A stretch of 64,000 nucleotides of DNA, taken from assembly GCA_000696115.1 (NCBI GenBank), contig JJOH01000092.1:124001-188000 (forward strand). Direction: 5' to 3'. Below the pieces are notes generated by a model. The model did not search any database and was not told the origin of the DNA. It saw only the letters and a list, made by a program, of their open reading frames with translations. The DNA comes from Streptomyces olindensis. Lineage in GTDB: Bacteria; Actinomycetota; Actinomycetes; Streptomycetales; Streptomycetaceae. Of the stretch, positions 59,020 through 64,000 are shown in pieces (the stretch's first letter is position 1; the number at the start of each line of letters is the position of its first letter). The position numbers were made by a program, and so were the translations under genes.

Positions 59020-60953
59020 CGGACCGGCATCATCTGCTCGTGCACGGCGGGACGTTCGCCGCCGTCGGCGACCGCGGCGACATCAGCGGCTACCGGGGCG
59101 GCAGTGCCCCGGACGGCATGTTCGTACGGGACGCGCGGCACCTGAGCCGCTGGCAGCTCACCGTGGACGGCGCCGTGCCGGAGACGCTGACGCCGGTGGC
59201 CGACGGGGACACCGCGGCGTGCGTCCTCGTCCCGCGCGGTGGCCGCAACGAGCCGGCCGCCTACACGCTCTTCCGCGAACAGGCCGTGGGCGACGCCTCG
59301 TTCGTGGAGTCGCTGCGCGTCACCAGCAACCGCCCGGTGCCGACGACGGTCCGCCTTGCGGTCACCGCCGACGCCGACTTCACCGACCAGTTCGAGTTGC
59401 GCTCCGACCACCGCACGTACGCGAAGGCCGGTGCCGTCCGCTCCCGCAAGGTCCTCGGCCACGGCGTGGAGTTCAGCTACCGGCGCGGCGAGTGGCGGTC
59501 CGTCACGACCGTGACGGCCGAGCCGCAGCCGGACGCCGTGGAGGAGACCGGCACGGGCGCCCGCCGCCTGGTGTGGACCCTGGACCTCCCACCGCACGGC
59601 ACCGCCGAGCTGATCCTGCGCGTCATCGCCCGCCCGCACGGCGACAAGCGCGCCCTGCGCGTGCCCCGCTCCCCCGCCGCCCTCCAGGAGCAACGGCGGG
59701 CGCGGGAAGGCGAGTTCATGGAGGGCGTGGCCTTTCCGAGCGGCTGGCCCGAGCTGGCCGCGGCGTGCGCCCGGGGCCTCGCCGACCTCGCCGCGCTCCA
59801 GGTCCCGGCGACCGGCCCGGACGGCGAGGAACTGCGCGTCCCGGCCGCCGGCGCCCCCTGGTTCCTCACCCTGCTGGGCCGGGACGCCCTGCTGACCTCG
59901 CTGTTCGCCCTGCCCTACCGGCCGCGGCTGGCCGCCGCCACGCTGCCCGCGCTGGCCGCGACCCAGGCCACGCAGGCCGGCGCCGACGAGATCGCCCAGC
60001 CCGGCAAGATCGTGCACGAGGTGCGGCACGGCGAACTGGCCCACTTCGGCCAGGTCCCCTACGGCCGCTACTACGGCTCGGTCGACGCCACGCCCCTCTT
60101 CCTCGTCCTGCTCGGGGCGTACACCGAGCAGACCGGCGACACCGCCCTGGCCCGCCGTCTGGAGCCGCACGCCCGCGCGGCGGTGGGCTGGATGCTCGAC
60201 CACGGCGGTCTCACCTCGCGCGGCTACTTGGTCTACCGCGCCGACCAGGGCGGCCTCGCCAACCAGAACTGGAAGGACTCCCCCGGCGCCATCTGCTCCG
60301 CCGAGGGCACCCGCCCGAACGGGCCGGTGACGGCGGCGGGTGCCCAGGGCTACGCCTACGACGCGCTGCGCCGCACGGCGTGGGTCGCGCGCGCGGTGTG
60401 GCAGGACGGGACATACGCGGACCTGCTGGAGCAGGCGGCCGGTGACCTGCGCGACCGTTTCCAGCGGGACTTCTGGATGCCGGAGCACTCCTTCCCGGCG
60501 CTCGCGCTGGACGGCCGGGGCGACCGGGTCGACGCGCTCGCCTCCGACGCCGGGCACCTGCTGTGGTCGGGGCTGCTGGACAAGGAGTACGGCGAACTCG
60601 TCGGGCGCCGCCTGCTGGAGCCGGACTTCTTCTCCGGCTGGGGCGTGCGCACCCTGGCGGCCGGGCAGCCGGCGTTCCATCCGCTGTCCTACCACCGCGG
60701 CTCGGTCTGGCCGCACGACAACGCGCTGATCGCGCTGGGCCTGGCCCGGTACGGGCTGCACGACGAGGCCCGCGCGATCGCCCGCGGTCTGGTCGACGCG
60801 GCGGCCGCGACCGGCCACCGGCTGCCGGAGGTCCTCGCGGGCTACGGCCGCGACACGCACCCGGAGCCGGTGCCGTACCCGCACGCGTGCGTGCGGGAGT
60901 CCCGGTCGGCGTCGGCCCCGCTGGCGCTGCTCACGGCGGTCGGCGGCGTCTGA
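59016..60953 (+). CDS. Glycogen-debranching-type amylo-alpha-1,6-glucosidase
   Basis: A 645-residue protein with an N-terminal beta domain of about 240 residues typical of glycogen debranching N-terminal domains (GMFVRDARHLSRWQLTVDG, VTADADFTDQFELR) and a C-terminal (alpha/alpha)6 barrel: PWFLTLLGRDALLTSLFALP, KIVHEVRHGELAHFGQVPYGRYYGSVDATPLFLVLL, NQNWKDSPGAICSAEG, SYHRGSVWPHDNALIALGL. It should hydrolyse alpha-linked glucose polymers or small glucosides. Coupled by ATGA to the GH63-like gene, with GGGAGGG as ribosome-binding site. Both genes likely serve one compatible-solute or alpha-glucan use pathway. Confidence 0.88.
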   Translation: MTDRHHLLVHGGTFAAVGDRGDISGYRGGSAPDGMFVRDARHLSRWQLTVDGAVPETLTPVADGDTAACVLVPRGGRNEPAAYTLFREQAVGDASFVESLRVTSNRPVPTTVRLAVTADADFTDQFELRSDHRTYAKAGAVRSRKVLGHGVEFSYRRGEWRSVTTVTAEPQPDAVEETGTGARRLVWTLDLPPHGTAELILRVIARPHGDKRALRVPRSPAALQEQRRAREGEFMEGVAFPSGWPELAAACARGLADLAALQVPATGPDGEELRVPAAGAPWFLTLLGRDALLTSLFALPYRPRLAAATLPALAATQATQAGADEIAQPGKIVHEVRHGELAHFGQVPYGRYYGSVDATPLFLVLLGAYTEQTGDTALARRLEPHARAAVGWMLDHGGLTSRGYLVYRADQGGLANQNWKDSPGAICSAEGTRPNGPVTAAGAQGYAYDALRRTAWVARAVWQDGTYADLLEQAAGDLRDRFQRDFWMPEHSFPALALDGRGDRVDALASDAGHLLWSGLLDKEYGELVGRRLLEPDFFSGWGVRTLAAGQPAFHPLSYHRGSVWPHDNALIALGLARYGLHDEARAIARGLVDAAAATGHRLPEVLAGYGRDTHPEPVPYPHACVRESRSASAPLALLTAVGGV

Positions 60954-61106
60954 GGGCCGGTTGGCCCGCCGTTTGCCGGGTGTTTGCCGAGCGCTGGCCC
61001 GCCGGGCTGAACACACCAGGTGGGCGCGCCGTACGGAACTGAGGCGGACCCGTTCCCCCACGCGGGTCCGCCACCTCGCCGGGTTTCGTACGGGAAGGAC
61101 CTCCGG

Positions 61107-63401
61107 GTGCCTGTCTTCACACGCCTCCGCCAGTCGCCACAGCCGGGCATCCCGAAGGCCGGGTCCGAGACGGATGAGGAGGGGGACGGCACGGATGAGG
61201 CGGGGGCCGACACGGAGAAGGCGCCGGCCGACCCGGAGAAGGCAGAGGCCAGCCCGGAGGAGGCCCAGGCCCGCGCGGAGAAGCCCCAGGCCGGCCCGGA
61301 AGATGCCCAGGCCTGCCCGGAGATTGCGGAAGCCGACGCGGAAAAGGCCGAGGCCCGCGAGGAGGCCGGTGCTGCGGAGGCGCAGGCCCGCGCGGCAGAG
61401 GCACAGGCCGACGCGGAGGAGCCCCAGGCCAGACCGGAAGAGGCGGAAGCCGACGCGGAGAAGGCCGAGGCCGGCCCGGCAGAGGCACAGGTCGACGCGG
61501 AGAAGGCCGAGGCCGGCCCGGCAGAGGCACAGGTCGACGCGGAGAAGGCCGAGGCCGGCCCGGCAGAGGCACAGGCCCGCCCGGCAGAAGCTCAGACCGA
61601 CGCGGAGAAGGCCAAGGCCAGCCCGGCAGAGGCACAGGCCCGCCCGGCAGAAGCTCAGGCCCGGGCGGAAGACGCGGACGCCCGCGCGGAGGCCGGTGCT
61701 GCGGAGGCGCAGCCCCCCGCCTCCGGCTCCCGTCTCGCTCGCCTCCGCGCCTGGCGTACCCGTCACCCCCGCGCCGCCCGCGCCCTCCACCTCACCACCA
61801 CCGTGCTCGCCGCCGTCCTGGTCCTCGGTGCGCTGCTCCTGCCCAACACGCTCCCCGCCCTCGAACCGGTCAGTTTCGCGCGCATCCCGGCGGAGGCGGT
61901 CATAGGCGCCGTCGTCGTGCTGGGGCTGCCGCGCCGGCCCCGGCTGGCGGCGGCCGTGCTCTACGGGCTCGGGCTGACGGCACTGACGGCCGTGAACCTG
62001 CTCGACATGGGGTTCAACGAGTACCTCGGCCGGGGCTTCAACGCCGCGCTGGACTGGGACCTGCTGCCCGACGCGCAGGCGTACGTCGGGGACACGCTCG
62101 GCGGGGGCGTCGCGACCGCCGCCGCCGTCGGCGCGGTGGTGCTCGTCCTGCTCGTGGGGGCCGTCATGGTCGCGGCGACGATCCGCCTCGCCGGTGTGCT
62201 GGCCCGCCACCGGACCCGGGCGACCAAGGGCGCCCTGATCGCCGGCACCGTCTGGATCACCTGCTCGGCCCTGGGCCTCACGCTGTTCGGCGGGCCGATC
62301 GCCTCCGAGCGCGCCGCCGGGGCCCTCCGGGTGCATGCCCAGCGGACGGTGGAGTCGCTGCGGGACGAGGCGGCGTTCGTGCGGCAGGCGAAGGCGGACA
62401 CCTTCGGCAACACCCCGCCCGACCAGCTCCTGCCCGACCTCCGGGGCAAGGACGTGATCTTCACGTTCATCGAGAGCTACGGCCGCAGCGCCGTCGAGGA
62501 CCCGATCATCGCCCCCGGCGTCGACCGGACCCTCGACACCGGCACCAAGGCGCTGGCGAAGGCCGGCTTCCACGCCCGCAGCGGCTGGCTGACCTCGGCG
62601 ACCTTCGGCGGCAGCAGCTGGCTCGGCCACTCCACGACCATGTCGGGCCTGTGGATCGACAACCAGCGGCGCTACCGCACGGTCACCGCGGGCGACCACC
62701 TCACCCTGACCAAGGCGTTCCGGAAGACCGGCGCCTGGGACACGGTGGGCGTCATGCCCGGCGTGCAGAAGGGCTGGCCGGAGGAGAAGTGGTACGGCCT
62801 CGACAAGCTCTACGACGCCTTCGACCTGGGCTACCGTGGCCCGAAGTTCAGCTGGTCGACCATGCCCGACCAGTACGCGCTGGAGGCGTTCCAGCGCCAG
62901 GTGCACGGGAGGAAGCGCGACAAGCCGCTGATGTCGTTCGTCATCCTGACCTCCAGTCACCAGCCCTGGGCACCGCTGCCGAAGATGGTCGGCTGGGACG
63001 AACTGGGCGACGGCACGGTCTTCGGCCCGATCCAGAAGGCCGGCAACAAGGCGGCGGACATCATCACCGACACCACCAGGTCCCGGCAGGAGTACGGCAA
63101 GTCCATCCAGTACTCGGTCACCAGCCTCACCCAGTGGGTCCAGCGCTACGGCACCGACGACACCGTCCTGGTCTTCCTCGGCGACCACCAGCCGATGGCG
63201 CGGGTCAGCGGCATCCGCGCCTCCCGCGACGTGCCGGTGTCCCTCGTCACCAAGGACCCGAAGGTGCTGGAGAAGATCAGCGACTGGAACTGGACGGAGG
63301 GCCTCAAGCCCGGCCGTGACGCGCCCGTGTGGAGGATGGACTCCTTCCGGGACCGCTTCCTGAAGGCGTACGGCTCGACACCGCACCCCTCCACGGGCTG
63401 A
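61107..63401 (+). CDS. Sulfatase-type (LTA-synthase-like) membrane phosphotransferase
   Basis: A 764-residue protein. The first 210 residues are an Ala/Glu/Pro-rich, highly charged repeat region, then five or so membrane helices (HLTTTVLAAVLVLGALLLP, VIGAVVVLGLP, AVLYGLGLTALTAVNLLD, AAAVGAVVLVLLVGAVMV, ALIAGTVWITCSALGLTLF), then an extracytoplasmic sulfatase-fold domain: VIFTFIESYGRSAVED (first metal-site Glu), GWLTSATFGGSSWLGHST (nucleophile Thr/Ser region), FSWSTMPDQYALEAF, FLGDHQPMARV (metal-binding Asp-His). It may transfer glycerol- or ribitol-phosphate, or other groups, to cell-wall polymers. GTG 61107 follows GAAGGA; an upstream in-frame GTG at 61020 lies without a site. Confidence 0.85.
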   Translation: MPVFTRLRQSPQPGIPKAGSETDEEGDGTDEAGADTEKAPADPEKAEASPEEAQARAEKPQAGPEDAQACPEIAEADAEKAEAREEAGAAEAQARAAEAQADAEEPQARPEEAEADAEKAEAGPAEAQVDAEKAEAGPAEAQVDAEKAEAGPAEAQARPAEAQTDAEKAKASPAEAQARPAEAQARAEDADARAEAGAAEAQPPASGSRLARLRAWRTRHPRAARALHLTTTVLAAVLVLGALLLPNTLPALEPVSFARIPAEAVIGAVVVLGLPRRPRLAAAVLYGLGLTALTAVNLLDMGFNEYLGRGFNAALDWDLLPDAQAYVGDTLGGGVATAAAVGAVVLVLLVGAVMVAATIRLAGVLARHRTRATKGALIAGTVWITCSALGLTLFGGPIASERAAGALRVHAQRTVESLRDEAAFVRQAKADTFGNTPPDQLLPDLRGKDVIFTFIESYGRSAVEDPIIAPGVDRTLDTGTKALAKAGFHARSGWLTSATFGGSSWLGHSTTMSGLWIDNQRRYRTVTAGDHLTLTKAFRKTGAWDTVGVMPGVQKGWPEEKWYGLDKLYDAFDLGYRGPKFSWSTMPDQYALEAFQRQVHGRKRDKPLMSFVILTSSHQPWAPLPKMVGWDELGDGTVFGPIQKAGNKAADIITDTTRSRQEYGKSIQYSVTSLTQWVQRYGTDDTVLVFLGDHQPMARVSGIRASRDVPVSLVTKDPKVLEKISDWNWTEGLKPGRDAPVWRMDSFRDRFLKAYGSTPHPSTG
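61452..61577. repeat. Three tandem 42-bp coding repeats (14-residue units)
   Basis: Units start at 61452, 61494 and 61536 and encode DAEKAEAGPAEAQV nearly identically. Looser related units extend over about 61220-61690. The pattern suggests an extended or coiled-coil cytoplasmic tail that grows and shrinks by slippage. Confidence 0.9.
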
Positions 63402-64000
63402 TCAGCCGCCGGAGGTGTCGAGTTCGGCGTCCTCGCCGACGCCGGCGCAGTCGTAGGGGTCCTTCAGCCAGCCGTCCGGCAGCACCACCCGGTTGTTGCC
63501 GGACGTACGGCCCCGGGGCCCGTCGGCACCGGCGGGCCAGGGCTGGTCGAGGTCCAGCTCGTCCAGGCCGGAGCGCAGCTCCTCCAGGGACGAGGTGATC
63601 GCGAGGCGCTTGCGCATCTCGGAGCCGACCGCGAAGCCCTTGAGGTACCAGGCGACGTGCTTGCGGAAGTCGATGACGCCCCGGGACTCGTCGCCGATCC
63701 ACTCCCCGAGCAGGGTGGCGTGCCGGACCATGACGTCGGCGACCTCGCGCAGGGTGGGGCGGGCGATGTCCTCGGTGCGGCCCTCGAACGCGGCGACGAG
63801 GTCGGCGAAGAGCCACGGCCGCCCGAGGCAGCCGCGCCCGACCACGACTCCGTCGCAGCCGGTCTCGCGCACCATCCGCAGGGCGTCCTCGGCCGACCAG
63901 ATGTCGCCGTTGCCGAGCACCGGGATCTCCGGGACGTGCTCCTTGAGCCGGGCGATGGCGTCCCAGTCGGCGGTGCCGCCGTAGTGCTGGGCGGCGGTGC
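63402..64000 (-). CDS. dusB: tRNA-dihydrouridine synthase, 3' part (cut by window end)
   Basis: The readable C-terminal 198 residues are a Dus TIM-barrel end: HYGGTADWDAIARLKEHVPEIPVLGNGDIWSAEDALRMVRETGCDGVVVGRGCLGRPWLFADL (FMN phosphate-binding loops), then the C-terminal helical domain SRGVIDFRKHVAWYLKGFAVGSEMRKRLA. It reduces uridine in tRNA D-loops using FMN and NADPH. The N-terminus with the catalytic Cys lies beyond 64000. Its stop directly abuts the stop of the converging sulfatase gene with no space. Confidence 0.95.
   Translation of the reverse strand, partial: TAAQHYGGTADWDAIARLKEHVPEIPVLGNGDIWSAEDALRMVRETGCDGVVVGRGCLGRPWLFADLVAAFEGRTEDIARPTLREVADVMVRHATLLGEWIGDESRGVIDFRKHVAWYLKGFAVGSEMRKRLAITSSLEELRSGLDELDLDQPWPAGADGPRGRTSGNNRVVLPDGWLKDPYDCAGVGEDAELDTSGG

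Noticed and set aside
61220..61690. CRISPR-like spaced repeats
   Set aside because: The repeats are head-to-tail, multiples of three, without unique spacers, and lie inside a coding frame.
58743..63386. A 1547-residue minus-strand frame with LCRAGLGLLRV-type repeats
   Set aside because: It is the complement of the debranching and sulfatase genes. The repeats mirror the 42-bp coding repeats, and no domains or ribosome-binding site are seen.

Overview
The window is chromosomal DNA from a Streptomyces: very high GC, GTG/TTG starts behind strong Shine-Dalgarno sequences, many 4-base start/stop overlaps (GTGA or ATGA), rare TTA (bldA-type) codons, mycothiol-enzyme and ROK-sugar families, and an assimilatory nitrate/nitrite block. 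From memory the conserved genes follow the order of the S. coelicolor nasA - SoxR-regulated reductase - nirBD - ppdK region; this synteny was not checked by search.

Layout. 0.2-5.5 kb: a two-gene conflict (immunity) module, a small EACC1-type protein coupled to a caspase-STAND-WD40 giant. 5.6-11.2 kb: sirohydrochlorin chelatase, a SanA-like protein, an amylase-inhibitor-like remnant, and a three-gene set (crotonase, membrane flavin reductase, adenylating enzyme). 11.6-24.2 kb: the nitrogen assimilation block (nitrate reductase, an FAD reductase, NirB, NirD) interspersed with a secreted M4 protease, a SoxR-box FMN reductase, a sortase with its small surface partner, and a divergent HxlR/imine-reductase pair with a palindromic operator. 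24.3-36 kb: an MFS pump fused to three Ig-like domains, a mycothiol-dependent isomerase-like protein, a frameshifted Tat-exported beta-propeller, carbonic anhydrase plus SulP transporter, an OmpR/HK two-component pair, and a Tat-exported PhoX-like protein.

36-48 kb is a scarred, recombining zone. It holds a HAD/TgmB chimeric pseudogene, a decayed gene, an IS5-like element enclosing a DinB gene, an IS630-like element enclosing a GNAT gene, a 165-bp almost perfect inverted repeat 6 kb apart, and IS1380 remnants, mixed with nudix, serine hydrolase, erythromycin esterase, HAD, XRE and DUF6415 genes. 48.2-52.5 kb holds a two-gene cassette of lower GC: a large membrane-anchored CHAT protease and an unrecognised cysteine-free 271-residue partner, with three TTA codons in the protease and IS1380 fragments in direct orientation on both sides. 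This is the best candidate in the window for an undescribed (probably defence or cell-suicide) system. 53-64 kb returns to core genome: ppdK, a ROK regulator divergent from two glycoside hydrolase genes, a sulfatase/LTA-synthase-like membrane protein with an Ala/Glu repeat tail, and the 3' part of a tRNA-dihydrouridine synthase.

How genes work together: chelatase (siroheme), nitrate reductase and NirBD together reduce nitrate to ammonium, and GlnR-like 22-bp-phased boxes lie upstream of nasA and of the FAD reductase-nirBD operon. Two protease-based putative suicide modules at opposite ends both carry TTA codons, which would tie them to late, bldA-dependent growth.
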